Assembly (NCBI GenBank): GCA_035540755.1
Contig: DATLGD010000125.1
Location: 1 to 15,654 of the forward strand
Source: DATLGD01 sp035540755
GTDB taxonomy: Bacteria > Actinomycetota > Actinomycetes > Mycobacteriales > SCTD01
Reading direction: 5' to 3'
DNA: 15,654 bases
Shown here: in pieces, positions 6,751 to 13,115 of the stretch
Layout of the letters: every line of letters starts with the position of its first letter
Position numbering within the stretch: position 1 is the stretch's first letter
Notes under the pieces: generated by a model
Told to the model about the DNA's origin: nothing
Seen by the model: only the letters and a program-made list of their open reading frames with translations
The model's database searches: none
Program-made: the position numbers and the translations under genes

Positions 6751-6984
6751 GTGCAGCCCGACCCGAGGCCCGGCGAGGAGGACGTCGACCGCGACGACCA
6801 CGAAGCGCTGTCCCGCGCGACCGGCGGCGTGCCCGACGAGGACGCCCCCGACCAGCACAGCTCGACCGGCACGACGCCGAACGACGAGATGGTGGGGCGG
6901 GTCGGTGGGCAGGACGTCGGCTACGCCGGCCAGACCGGGGCCGAGAGGCGCGCGGAGTGGGAGAAGGAGCAGTCGGGCGACTGA
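6751..6984 (+). CDS. Small acidic hydrophilic protein, 77 residues
   Basis: GTG 6751 is preceded by GAGAGGAG five bases upstream, a strong Shine-Dalgarno. The product (VQPDPRPGEEDVDRDDHEALSR to the end GAERRAEWEKEQSGD) is very rich in Asp, Glu, Gly and Arg with almost no hydrophobic residues, so it is probably largely disordered and cytosolic. The centre carries TTPNDEMVGRVGGQDVGYAG. I know no function. Its composition recalls small stress-related hydrophilic proteins of actinomycetes, but that is only a resemblance. The frame stays open upstream to 6361, but that extension overlaps the opposite-strand gene and lacks a ribosome binding site. Confidence 0.7.
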   Translation: MQPDPRPGEEDVDRDDHEALSRATGGVPDEDAPDQHSSTGTTPNDEMVGRVGGQDVGYAGQTGAERRAEWEKEQSGD

Positions 6985-7069
6985 CGCGCCGGCCGGCTAC
7001 CGGGCGCTCGGCCGCGCCCGGAGCGGGACCGTCCTGCTCGCCCGGTGGGCCGCGTCCTGCTGCGGGCGG

Positions 7070-7075
7070 CAGGAT
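7070..7075 (+). promoter_or_regulatory. Possible -10 hexamer of the DUF192 gene
   Basis: CAGGAT (CANNNT) lies exactly 6 nt before GTG 7082. An AGGATGG overlapping it could instead be a ribosome binding site. Confidence 0.35.
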
Positions 7076-7081
7076 GGTGCC

Positions 7082-7585
7082 GTGCCCGGATCCCGCTGCG
7101 CCCTGCCGCTGCTCGCCGCGCTCCTGCTGTCCGGTTGCAGCGGTGCCGGCAGCGATCCCGACCCGGCGCCGACGACGGCCCCCGCGTCCTCGCCGACGGT
7201 GGGGCAGCGCATCGACGAGACGGTCGAGGCCGACCTCGGCGGCGTGCCGCTGGTGCTCGAGGTGGCCGACGAGCCGGCCGAGCGCGCCGTCGGGCTGATG
7301 GGACGCGCGGAGGTGCCGCCCGGCACCGGCATGCTGTTCCTGTTCGACGAGCCGGTGACGTCGTCGTTCTACATGTTCCAGGTGCCGGTGCCGCTCACCG
7401 CGGTCTTCGTGCGCGAGGGCACCGTGGTGCACGTCGAGCAGATGGCGCCGTGCGAGGAGCCCGAGCCGGGCGACTGCCCGCTCTACGGCCCGGACGAGCC
7501 CTTCGACGCCGTCGTCGAGACCGCTCCGGCAACGCTGCCCGACGTCGGTCCCGGGGACCGGCTGCGGCTCGGCGAGCGCTCGTAG
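7082..7585 (+). CDS. DUF192 family lipoprotein
   Basis: 167 residues from GTG 7082. The N-terminus is a lipoprotein signal peptide ending in the lipobox L16-S-G-C19, followed by an Asp/Pro/Thr/Ser linker to about residue 38, so the mature protein should be lipid-anchored outside the membrane. Residues about 48-165 form the DUF192 domain, seen in AERAVGLMGRAEVPPGTGMLF, then FYMFQVPVPLTAVFV and VVHVEQMAPC. The usual W-M-x-N-T of the family is here Y-M-F-Q-V. Family function is unknown. Cys124 and Cys132 could form a disulfide. Longer in-frame starts from 6905 would bury the signal peptide and are rejected. It follows the small acidic gene by 97 bases and precedes the membrane protein at 7595 by 9 bases. 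Confidence 0.85.
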   Translation: MPGSRCALPLLAALLLSGCSGAGSDPDPAPTTAPASSPTVGQRIDETVEADLGGVPLVLEVADEPAERAVGLMGRAEVPPGTGMLFLFDEPVTSSFYMFQVPVPLTAVFVREGTVVHVEQMAPCEEPEPGDCPLYGPDEPFDAVVETAPATLPDVGPGDRLRLGERS

Positions 7586-7588
7586 GCT
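7583..7588 (+). promoter_or_regulatory. -10 hexamer overlapping the DUF192 stop codon
   Basis: TAGGCT (TANNNT) is 6 nt before GTG 7595. Its first three bases are the TAG stop of the preceding gene, so the next gene may have its own leaderless transcript. Confidence 0.45.
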
Positions 7589-7594
7589 GCTCCG

Positions 7595-7822
7595 GTGCCC
7601 CAGCGGTCCACCCGCACCGGTCGGCGCCGGGAGCTCGGCGCGGTCCTCATCGCTCTCGGAGTGCTCGGCGTCGTCGACAACGTCGTCGTCCACTGGCTGC
7701 TCGGCTGGCACCGGCTCAAGGACGGCTGGGAGCACAACACGCCGGCCGAGATCGGCCTGGTGGTCCTGGGGGCGGTCGCCGTGGTGGTCGGCCGGCGGCT
7801 GCGCCGGACCGCGACCGACTGA
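7595..7822 (+). CDS. Small two-helix membrane protein, DUF2243-like
   Basis: 75 residues from a GTG. A basic N-terminus (Arg-rich to residue 12) precedes a first membrane helix at about 15-35 and a second at about 53-67, so both ends are probably cytosolic. VVDNVVVHWLLGWHRLKDG (Asp28, His33, His39) resembles the D-x(4)-H-x(5)-H element of the DUF2243 membrane family, but this protein is about half that family's length, so the match is tentative. No Shine-Dalgarno is visible; a TAGGCT hexamer 6 nt upstream suggests leaderless translation. It begins 9 bases after the DUF192 gene and ends 11 bases before the first CIRCE element. Confidence 0.7.
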   Translation: MPQRSTRTGRRRELGAVLIALGVLGVVDNVVVHWLLGWHRLKDGWEHNTPAEIGLVVLGAVAVVVGRRLRRTATD

Positions 7823-7832
7823 GGGACGACCG

Positions 7833-7859
7833 CTTGCACTCTCAGGGCGAGAGTGCTAA
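7833..7859 (+). promoter_or_regulatory. CIRCE operator 1 (HrcA site) upstream of groEL
   Basis: CTTGCACTC, a 9-base spacer and GAGTGCTAA. The right half is a perfect match to the CIRCE consensus; the left half has two mismatches at its outer end. Within it TTGCAC (7834-7839) could be a -35, with TAACAA (7857-7862) 17 bases on as the -10, so HrcA binding would block RNA polymerase directly. Confidence 0.9.
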
Positions 7860-7867
7860 CAAATCAC

Positions 7868-7894
7868 GTAGCACTCCGACGTGCAGAGTGCCAG
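7868..7894 (+). promoter_or_regulatory. CIRCE operator 2 upstream of groEL
   Basis: GTAGCACTC, a 9-base spacer and GAGTGCCAG, with three mismatches to consensus in 18 arm positions. Its start is 35 bases after that of operator 1 and it would cover the probable transcription start. Confidence 0.8.
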
Positions 7895-7976
7895 TTCGAG
7901 CAGGTGAGGCCGGTCATCCGGTCGTCCGTCGCGGGCACCTGCCGGGCAGCACCATCGATCGGGAGGATCCCCACGC

Positions 7977-9611
7977 ATGGCAAAGATGATCGCCTTCGAC
8001 GAGGAGGCCCGCCGCGGCCTCGAGCGCGGCATGAACCAGCTCGCTGACGCCGTCAAGGTCACCCTCGGCCCCAAGGGCCGCAACGTCGTCCTGGAGAAGA
8101 AGTGGGGCGCGCCCACGATCACCAACGACGGCGTCTCGATCGCCAAGGAGATCGAGCTCGAGGACCCCTACGAGAAGATCGGGGCCGAGCTCGTCAAGGA
8201 GGTCGCGAAGAAGACCGACGACGTCGCGGGTGACGGCACCACCACCGCCACCGTCCTGGCGCAGGCGCTCGTGCGCGAGGGCCTGCGCAACGTCGCCGCC
8301 GGCGCGAACCCGATGGGCCTGAAGAAGGGCATCGAGGCCGCCGTCGAGCGCGTGGTCGAGGCCATCGGCAACGCCGCCAAGGACGTCGAGACCAAGGAGC
8401 AGATCGCCTCCACCGCCTCCATCTCGGCCGCCGACACCACCGTCGGCGAGATCATCGCCGAGGCCATGGACAAGGTCGGCAAGGAAGGCGTCATCACCGT
8501 CGAGGAGAGCAACACCTTCGGCCTCGAGCTCGAGCTCACCGAGGGCATGCGCTTCGACAAGGGCTACATCAGCCCCTACTTCGTCACCGACCCCGAGCGC
8601 ATGGAGGCCGTGCTCGAGGACCCCTACGTCCTCGTGCTCAACGGCAAGGTCGGCTCGGTCAAGGACCTGCTCCCGCTGCTGGAGAAGGTCATGCAGAGCG
8701 GCCGGCCGCTCGCGATCATCGCCGAGGACGTCGAGGGCGAGGCCCTGGCCACGCTCGTCGTCAACAAGATCCGCGGCACCTTCAAGTCGGCCGCCGTCAA
8801 GGCGCCCGGCTTCGGCGACCGCCGCAAGGCCATGCTGCAGGACATCGCCATCCTCACCGGTGGCCAGGTCATCGCCGAGGAGGTCGGCCTGAAGCTGGAG
8901 ACCGCCGGTCTCGAGCTGCTCGGCCGGGCCCGCAAGGTCGTCATCACCAAGGACGAGACGACGATCGTCGAGGGCGCCGGTGACGCCGACCAGATCGCCG
9001 GCCGCGTCAACCAGATCCGCGCCGAGATCGAGAAGTCGGACTCCGACTACGACCGCGAGAAGCTCCAGGAGCGCCTGGCGAAGCTGGCCGGCGGCGTCGC
9101 CGTCATCAAGGTCGGCGCAGCCACCGAGGTCGAGCTCAAGGAGCGCAAGCACCGCATCGAGGACGCCGTCCGCAACGCCAAGGCCGCCGTCGAGGAGGGC
9201 ATCGTCGCCGGTGGTGGCGTCGCGCTCCTGCAGGCCGCGGCCAGCGCGTTCGACAAGCTCGACCTCGAGGGCGACGAGCTCACCGGCGCGAACATGGTGA
9301 AGCTGGCCCTCGAGGCCCCGATCAAGCAGATCGCGCACAACGCCGGCCTCGAGGGCGGCGTCGTGGTCGAGAAGGTCCGCCACCTCGAGGTGGGCCACGG
9401 CCTCAACGCGGCCAACGGCGAGTACGTCGATATGATCGCCGAGGGCATCATCGACCCCGCCAAGGTCACCCGCTCGGCGCTGCAGAACGCGGCGTCCATC
9501 GCGGCGCTGTTCCTCACCACGGAGGCGGTCATCGCCGACAAGCCCGAGAAGGCCGGCGCCGGCGCGGGCATGCCCGGTGGCGACGGCGGCATGGGCGGCA
9601 TGGACTTCTAG
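7977..9611 (+). CDS. groL: Chaperonin GroEL (60 kDa), GGM-tailed type without adjacent groES
   Basis: 544 residues, full length for the family. This is the ATP-driven folding chamber in the cytosol that works with GroES. Visible are the nucleotide loops TLGPKGRN (29-36) and GDGTTT (85-90, Asp86), the family signature AAVEEGIVAGGG at 403-414, and a C-terminal Gly/Met-rich tail (MPGGDGGMGGMDF). The GGM tail is the mark of the essential actinobacterial GroEL2 type, as opposed to the His-tailed GroEL1 that usually follows groES. No groES lies upstream here, consistent with GroEL2. GGGAGGA ends 9 bases before the ATG. The two CIRCE sites upstream indicate HrcA-controlled heat-shock expression. Monocistronic: a strong terminator follows. 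Confidence 0.98.
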   Translation: MAKMIAFDEEARRGLERGMNQLADAVKVTLGPKGRNVVLEKKWGAPTITNDGVSIAKEIELEDPYEKIGAELVKEVAKKTDDVAGDGTTTATVLAQALVREGLRNVAAGANPMGLKKGIEAAVERVVEAIGNAAKDVETKEQIASTASISAADTTVGEIIAEAMDKVGKEGVITVEESNTFGLELELTEGMRFDKGYISPYFVTDPERMEAVLEDPYVLVLNGKVGSVKDLLPLLEKVMQSGRPLAIIAEDVEGEALATLVVNKIRGTFKSAAVKAPGFGDRRKAMLQDIAILTGGQVIAEEVGLKLETAGLELLGRARKVVITKDETTIVEGAGDADQIAGRVNQIRAEIEKSDSDYDREKLQERLAKLAGGVAVIKVGAATEVELKERKHRIEDAVRNAKAAVEEGIVAGGGVALLQAAASAFDKLDLEGDELTGANMVKLALEAPIKQIAHNAGLEGGVVVEKVRHLEVGHGLNAANGEYVDMIAEGIIDPAKVTRSALQNAASIAALFLTTEAVIADKPEKAGAGAGMPGGDGGMGGMDF

Positions 9612-9634
9612 TCCGACCAGCACGCGCTCCTACC

Positions 9635-9668
9635 ACGGGGCGGTCCTCCTTCGGGAGGGCCGCCCCGT
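9635..9668 (+). terminator. groEL terminator, 15-bp stem with UUCG loop
   Basis: ACGGGGCGGTCCTCC (9635-9649) pairs with GGAGGGCCGCCCCGT (9654-9668) in 15 consecutive pairs including one T-G, closed by a C(UUCG)G tetraloop, 23 bases after the stop codon. No U-tract follows, as is common for hairpin terminators in high-GC actinomycetes. Confidence 0.85.
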
Positions 9669-9738
9669 CGGCGTTCCGCAGGGGGGCGCCAGCGGCAAGA
9701 AGGCCTCGACGGGCGGACCGGACCGACGGGGAAGATGG

Positions 9739-9744
9739 TACGCT
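9739..9744 (+). promoter_or_regulatory. -10 hexamer for a leaderless gene at 9751
   Basis: TACGCT (TANNNT) followed by exactly 6 nt and GTG 9751, with no Shine-Dalgarno. The best example of this arrangement in the window, as it follows a strong terminator and so needs its own promoter. Confidence 0.6.
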
Positions 9745-9750
9745 GGCGGC

Positions 9751-10146
9751 GTGTCGGCGAACGCAGCGGTGGAGCAGCGGCTGGTCGCGGTGCTCGGGAC
9801 GTGGGCAGCAGCCTCCACCCTCGTCGGCGCCGGCCTGGCCGCGCGACCGGCGACCCGCGGCTTCGGCCGCCAGACGGCGGCCTGGGGACTCGTCGACGGC
9901 GCGATCGCGCTCGTCGGCGCGCGCCGTCGGGCGTCCCGGGGGCCGACCGATCCGGGCCGGCTGCGCCGGGTGCTGCTCGTCAACGCCGGCCTCGACGTCG
10001 GCTACATCGCGACCGGGCTCGCTCTGGCCCGGCACCCGCGGGCACCCGAGCGCCTGCGCGGCGACGGTGCCGCGGTCGTCGTGCAGGGTGCCTTCCTGCT
10101 CCTGCTCGACCTCACCGCGGCCGCCGCCCTGCGGCCGTTCCGCTGA
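9751..10146 (+). CDS. Four-helix integral membrane protein, 131 residues
   Basis: From GTG 9751 the product has hydrophobic segments at about 11-31, 42-57, 73-93 and 106-128, separated by basic loops (ARPATRGFGRQ, RRRASRGPTDPGRLRR, RHPRAPERLRG), so it is a small inner-membrane protein. Sequence features such as GRQTAAWGLVDGAIALVGA and VNAGLDVGYIATGLAL are reminiscent of a conserved DUF family of small membrane proteins (possibly DUF6992; low certainty). No function is known to me. The frame is open upstream into groEL, but the GTG fits the -10 spacing and gives a sensible N-terminus. It converges with the septum-formation-domain gene, with 19 bases between stops. Confidence 0.75.
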   Translation: MSANAAVEQRLVAVLGTWAAASTLVGAGLAARPATRGFGRQTAAWGLVDGAIALVGARRRASRGPTDPGRLRRVLLVNAGLDVGYIATGLALARHPRAPERLRGDGAAVVVQGAFLLLLDLTAAAALRPFR

Positions 10147-10165
10147 CCCTCGCCGCCCGAGTGCG

Positions 10166-10882
10166 CTACTGGCCGGTGCCGCGCACCGACGCCGTCAACG
10201 GCGTCTCGCTGTAGATCACGCAGATCAGCGACCGGTCGCCGAAGCCCTTCCAGCCCTTCTCGGTCGGCGTCACGGGGTAGAGGAACAGGCCGGACTCCTC
10301 GTAGCGCGTGCCGACGTACTCGGCGAAGGGGGCCTCGCACAGCTCGCTGCCCTGCTGCTCGACGCCCTCGTCGCCGGGCCACTCGCCGTCCGGGTACTCG
10401 AGGACCGCGAAGACCTCCTCCTCGTGCGGCGTCTCGCAGGGCACGACCGGGACGGTGGCGATCTGCTCGGCCTCCTGCGTGGCCAGGCACTGCCCGACCG
10501 CGACGTCCTCGAGGGCGACGTCGGTCGCTCCTCCGTCGGCGGCGACCGGCGAGGTCCCGACGTCCGGGGGCGACCCGTCGGGCGTCGAGGTCGCGGACGG
10601 GCGGTCGGTGTCCTCCTGCAGGGCGAGGGTGGCGGCCGTGCCACCGCCGATGACCAGGAGCGCGCCGGCCACCAGCAGCGCGGGCAGCAGCCACGGGCGG
10701 CGGGGACCCGGGGGAGGCACCTGACCCCAGCCGGGAGCGCCCCAGGCCGGCTGCTGCGGCGGGCCCCACCCGGGCTGTCCCTGCGGCGGCGGTGCCCAGG
10801 GCTGTCCCTGGGGTGGCGGTGCCCAGTCCGGCTGGCCCTCGGGCGGTCCGCCCTGCTGCCCGCGTGCCTCGTCCTCGGCCAC
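10166..10882 (-). CDS. Membrane protein with septum-formation domain
   Basis: 238 residues from GTG 10882, chosen because GGGGAG lies 5 bases upstream; an in-frame ATG at 10984 would add 34 unrelated residues. The cytosolic N-terminal 60 residues are Pro/Gln/Gly/Trp-rich with near-tandem repeats (APPPQGQPW, APPPQGQPG, WGPPQQPAWG). One membrane helix lies at about 64-87, then a Thr/Ser/Pro/Asp linker, then an extracellular domain (about 120-235) with VAVGQCL, VPVVPCETPHEEEVFAV, CEAPFAEYVG and WKGFGDRSLICVIY. Cys132, 149, 182 and 221 probably form two disulfides. This is the Septum_form pattern of actinobacterial membrane proteins; the domain name reflects annotation history and the biochemical role is unknown. 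Confidence 0.85.
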   Translation of the reverse strand: MAEDEARGQQGGPPEGQPDWAPPPQGQPWAPPPQGQPGWGPPQQPAWGAPGWGQVPPPGPRRPWLLPALLVAGALLVIGGGTAATLALQEDTDRPSATSTPDGSPPDVGTSPVAADGGATDVALEDVAVGQCLATQEAEQIATVPVVPCETPHEEEVFAVLEYPDGEWPGDEGVEQQGSELCEAPFAEYVGTRYEESGLFLYPVTPTEKGWKGFGDRSLICVIYSETPLTASVRGTGQ

Positions 10883-10930
10883 GTCCGCTCCCCGTGCTCG
10901 TTGCCCGCCGGCTGCTCCGGACGGCCCGAC

Positions 10931-10959
10931 AGGATCGGCGCATTCTGCCTCGCGCGCAA
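10931..10959 (-). promoter_or_regulatory. Candidate promoter of the septum-formation-domain gene
   Basis: On the minus strand TTGCGC (10959-10954), 17 bases, then GATCCT (10936-10931). It would give a leader of roughly 40 nt ending in the GGGGAG ribosome binding site. The -10 matches consensus at only the A and final T. Confidence 0.35.
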
Positions 10960-11032
10960 GCCTGCCGTGGCCCTTTCGCGGCATCTTCCGACGGCGGCGG
11001 TCCGGCGACGGCGCGGGCGCGGGGCCGTGTGC

Positions 11033-11476
11033 TCAGACGACGGGCGGCGCGCCGGCCTGGGAGCGCTCCTGCGCCTGCAGGCGCAGCCGCCTGCCGATCG
11101 CCGGCAGCATGCGGACGGCGACCTGCGGCTCGTCCTCGAGCACGGCCGCGAACTCCTGCCGGCTCAGCACCAGCACCGTGCATTCCTCCTCGGCGGTCAC
11201 CGTGGCGGTGCGGGGGCCGGCGTCGAGCAGCGCCAGCTCGCCGAAGAAGCTGCCGGGACCGAGGACGGCCAGCTGCTGCCCGCGGGCGGACACCCGCACC
11301 GTGCCGGACTCCAGCACGAAGAACTCCGAACCCGCCTCGCCCTCGCGGCACAGCACCGTTCCGGCGCCGAGGCGCACCTCGGTGCACAGCTGCGCGATCC
11401 GGTCGAGCTGCTTGCGACTGGCGCCCTCGAACAGCGGGATGCCGGCGAGCCGGTCGATCTTGGCGTCCTTGCGCAT
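11033..11476 (-). CDS. Stand-alone cyclic-nucleotide-binding domain protein
   Basis: 147 residues consisting almost wholly of one Crp/PKA-type cNMP-binding domain: KIDRLAGIPLFEGASRKQLD at the start, LGAGTVLCREGEAGSEFFVLESGTVRV for the beta-roll, and the phosphate-binding cassette GELALLDAGPRTATV with Glu80 and Arg89. Both residues that hold the ribose and cyclic phosphate are present with protein-kinase-A-like 9-residue spacing, so ligand binding is plausible. After residue 125 only a short basic helix follows; there is no helix-turn-helix, kinase, transporter or channel, so it is not a Crp-type regulator. It may act as a small sensor with a partner protein. ATG 11476 has GGGAG upstream. It lies head-to-head with the hydratase gene across 252 bases. 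Confidence 0.88.
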   Translation of the reverse strand: MRKDAKIDRLAGIPLFEGASRKQLDRIAQLCTEVRLGAGTVLCREGEAGSEFFVLESGTVRVSARGQQLAVLGPGSFFGELALLDAGPRTATVTAEEECTVLVLSRQEFAAVLEDEPQVAVRMLPAIGRRLRLQAQERSQAGAPPVV

Positions 11477-11571
11477 GGCTCTCCCGAGTGCTCGAAGCAG
11501 GCGCGCCGGATCCGGTCGCTGCCTGCGAGCATGTCAGGCGAGCGTGGGGCGATCACTGCACGTTCGGCATC

Positions 11572-11598
11572 CACGCCCGGATCGCGGTCCCGGGCGTG
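11572..11598. promoter_or_regulatory. Inverted repeat CACGCCCGG-N9-CCGGGCGTG
   Basis: Perfect 9-bp arms (11572-11580 and 11590-11598) around a 9-base spacer, mid-way between two divergent genes. It could be an operator or a hairpin. The geometry is like CIRCE but the sequence is unrelated. Confidence 0.5.
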
Positions 11599-11713
11599 CT
11601 GCGCGTCGGTGCGCGGATCGCGCTGCACCGATCCTCCCGGAGCGGCCGGCCCGGGCCGGGTAGCCGGGCAGCTGCCGGTACCTGCGATGATCGCGCCAGA
11701 CCCCGTGACCACC

Positions 11714-11720
11714 AGGAGGA
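11714..11720 (+). promoter_or_regulatory. Ribosome binding site of the hydratase gene
   Basis: AGGAGGA, 8 bases before ATG 11729, the best Shine-Dalgarno in the window. It fixes the start against the long open frame upstream. Confidence 0.85.
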
Positions 11721-11728
11721 CCCACCGC

Positions 11729-12208
11729 ATGGCGACCAAGGGCGAGCAGGCCTACGAGGCGTTCTCGAAGGCGATCGGTGAGCACGAGGGCGCCGGCGAG
11801 TGGCTCCTCATCGACCAGGAGCGCATCAACGCCTTCGCCGACGTCACCGAGGACCACCAGTTCATCCACGTCGACCCCGAGCAGTGCAAGACGCTGTCGC
11901 CGTGGGGGGTGCCGATCGCGCACGGGTTCCTCACCCTCTCGCTGCTGACCAAGCTCTCCGCCACCGTCCCGCAGGACCTGAGCCGCCTCGACGGCATCGT
12001 CATGGGGGTCAACTACGGCTTCGAGAAGGTCCGCTTCGTGAACCCGGTCAAGGTCGGCTCGAAGGTGCGGGCGACCAGCACGCTGACCGCCGTCGACCAG
12101 AAGGACCCGAACACGCTGCAGGTCACCAAGACGTTCACCGTCGAGATCGAGGGCGAGAGCAAGCCCGCGCTCGTCGCGGAGTGGGTCACCCGGCTCGTCT
12201 ACGGGTGA
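11729..12208 (+). CDS. MaoC-like (R)-hydratase, NodN/HtdZ type
   Basis: 159 residues, a single hot-dog domain. FADVTEDHQFIHVDPEQ holds Asp42 and His47, matching the catalytic Asp/His of (R)-specific enoyl-CoA hydratases; the usual Asn between them is Gln44, as in the NodN/Rv0130 (HtdZ) subgroup. GVPIAHGFLTLSLL is the second family signature. Members hydrate trans-2-enoyl thioesters to (R)-3-hydroxyacyl thioesters, or act on related acyl substrates, in the cytosol. The next gene, an F420-dependent oxidoreductase, begins with a GTG overlapping this stop (GTGA), so the two are probably translated together. The acyl substrate cannot be told from sequence. Confidence 0.92.
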   Translation: MATKGEQAYEAFSKAIGEHEGAGEWLLIDQERINAFADVTEDHQFIHVDPEQCKTLSPWGVPIAHGFLTLSLLTKLSATVPQDLSRLDGIVMGVNYGFEKVRFVNPVKVGSKVRATSTLTAVDQKDPNTLQVTKTFTVEIEGESKPALVAEWVTRLVYG

Positions 12209-13092
12209 CGCCCCTGCCGGGCCCCGTCGGGCTCTGGACCGCGGCGCTCGAGGCCGTGCCGGTCGCCGCGGTCCCGGACGTCGTCGGGGCCCTGGACGAG
12301 CAGGGCTGGGACGCCCTCTGGTTCGGGGAGGCCTACGGCCGGGAGGCGTTCACCGCCGCCCAGCTCTACCTGGCGGCGTCGCGGCGCATGGCGGTCGTCA
12401 CCGGCATCGCCAGCATCTACGGCCGTGACGCGGTGGCCGCCGGGTCGGCCGCGCGCACGTTGTCGACCGCGTCCGGTGGGCGCTTCGTGCTCGGCCTCGG
12501 AGCCAGCCACGCGCCTCTGGTGGAGCGGCACCGCGGTCACTCCTACGGCAAGCCGGTGCAGGCGGTGCGGGAGTACCTCGACGCCCTCGACGACGTGCGC
12601 TACCTCGGTGGCGACGGCGACCTGCCGCCGCGGGTGCTCGCGGCGCTCGGGCCGCGGATGCTCGAGCTGGCCCGGGACCGCGCCGACGGCGCGCACCCCT
12701 ACCTGGTCACCCCCGAGCACACCGCGAGCGCTCGGGCGGTCCTCGGGCCAGGTCCGCTGCTGGCCGTCGAGCAGGCGGTGGTGCTCAGCACCGACCCCGA
12801 CGTCGCGCGGGCCCGGGCGCACTGGCACCTGGAGGTGTACACCGGCCTGCCGAACTACCGGGCCAGCTGGCTGCGCCAGGGCTTCGACGAGGACGACGCC
12901 GTGCGCGGCGGCAGCGACCGGCTGAAGGCCGCCATGGTCGTCGCCGGCGAGGACGCCATCGTGCGGCGGGTGCGCGAGCACCTCGATGCCGGCGCCGACC
13001 ACGTCTGCCTGCAGGTGCTCGGCGAGGACCTGTTCACCGTCCCGGTCGACGACTGGCGGCAGCTCGCTCCTGTCGTGGCGGGCCTGCGCTGA
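12205..13092 (+). CDS. LLM-class F420-dependent oxidoreductase (MSMEG_4141-like)
   Basis: 295 residues, a luciferase-like TIM barrel. N-terminal GLWTAALEAVPVAAVPDVVGALDEQGWDALWFGEAYGREAF, MAVVTGIASIYGRDAVAA, GGRFVLGLGASHAPLVE and DGAHPYLVTPEHTASARAVLG match the actinobacterial group named for M. smegmatis MSMEG_4141 (TIGR03620), whose members are predicted to use reduced deazaflavin F420 to carry out hydride transfer on an unidentified substrate. VCLQVLGEDL near the end closes the barrel. GTG 12205 shares bases 12205-12208 (GTGA) with the stop of the hydratase gene, the hallmark of termination-reinitiation coupling. This hints that the two enzymes act in one short pathway on an acyl or enone substrate; that pairing is an inference. 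Confidence 0.9.
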   Translation: MTPLPGPVGLWTAALEAVPVAAVPDVVGALDEQGWDALWFGEAYGREAFTAAQLYLAASRRMAVVTGIASIYGRDAVAAGSAARTLSTASGGRFVLGLGASHAPLVERHRGHSYGKPVQAVREYLDALDDVRYLGGDGDLPPRVLAALGPRMLELARDRADGAHPYLVTPEHTASARAVLGPGPLLAVEQAVVLSTDPDVARARAHWHLEVYTGLPNYRASWLRQGFDEDDAVRGGSDRLKAAMVVAGEDAIVRRVREHLDAGADHVCLQVLGEDLFTVPVDDWRQLAPVVAGLR

Positions 13093-13103
13093 TCGGGCAG
13101 GGG

Positions 13104-13109
13104 CAGACT
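13104..13109 (+). promoter_or_regulatory. Possible -10 hexamer of the gene at 13116
   Basis: CAGACT (CANNNT) exactly 6 nt before GTG 13116, with no nearby Shine-Dalgarno. Confidence 0.4.
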
Positions 13110-13115
13110 GGCGCC

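Larger units (their letters stand above)
11477..11728. other. Divergent intergenic region between the cNMP-binding gene and the hydratase gene
   Basis: 252 bases without a coding signal. Toward the left, TGTCAG at 11532-11537 reads CTGACA on the minus strand and could be a -35 for the cNMP-binding gene. Toward the right, TGCGATGAT ending at 11691 could be an extended -10 for the hydratase gene. In the middle is a 9-9-9 inverted repeat (listed separately), and the ten-base word GCGGATCGCG or close variants recurs near 11578 and 11613. Confidence 0.4.

Noticed and set aside
7823..7976. Missing groES or a short groES too small to notice
   Set aside because: The 154 bases hold only the CIRCE sites and leader; no frame encodes GroES motifs. 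GroEL2-type genes are normally without groES.
7914..9623. Minus-strand open frame of 569 codons
   Set aside because: Exactly antisense to groEL; the Asp/Leu/Gly-rich product mirrors groEL codons and has no start signal.
11572..11598. Third CIRCE element
   Set aside because: The 9-N9-9 geometry matches but the arms CACGCCCGG/CCGGGCGTG do not resemble TTAGCACTC/GAGTGCTAA.
10067..11728. Long plus-strand frame upstream of the hydratase gene
   Set aside because: It is antisense to two supported minus-strand genes, and the hydratase has its own AGGAGGA and ATG at 11729.
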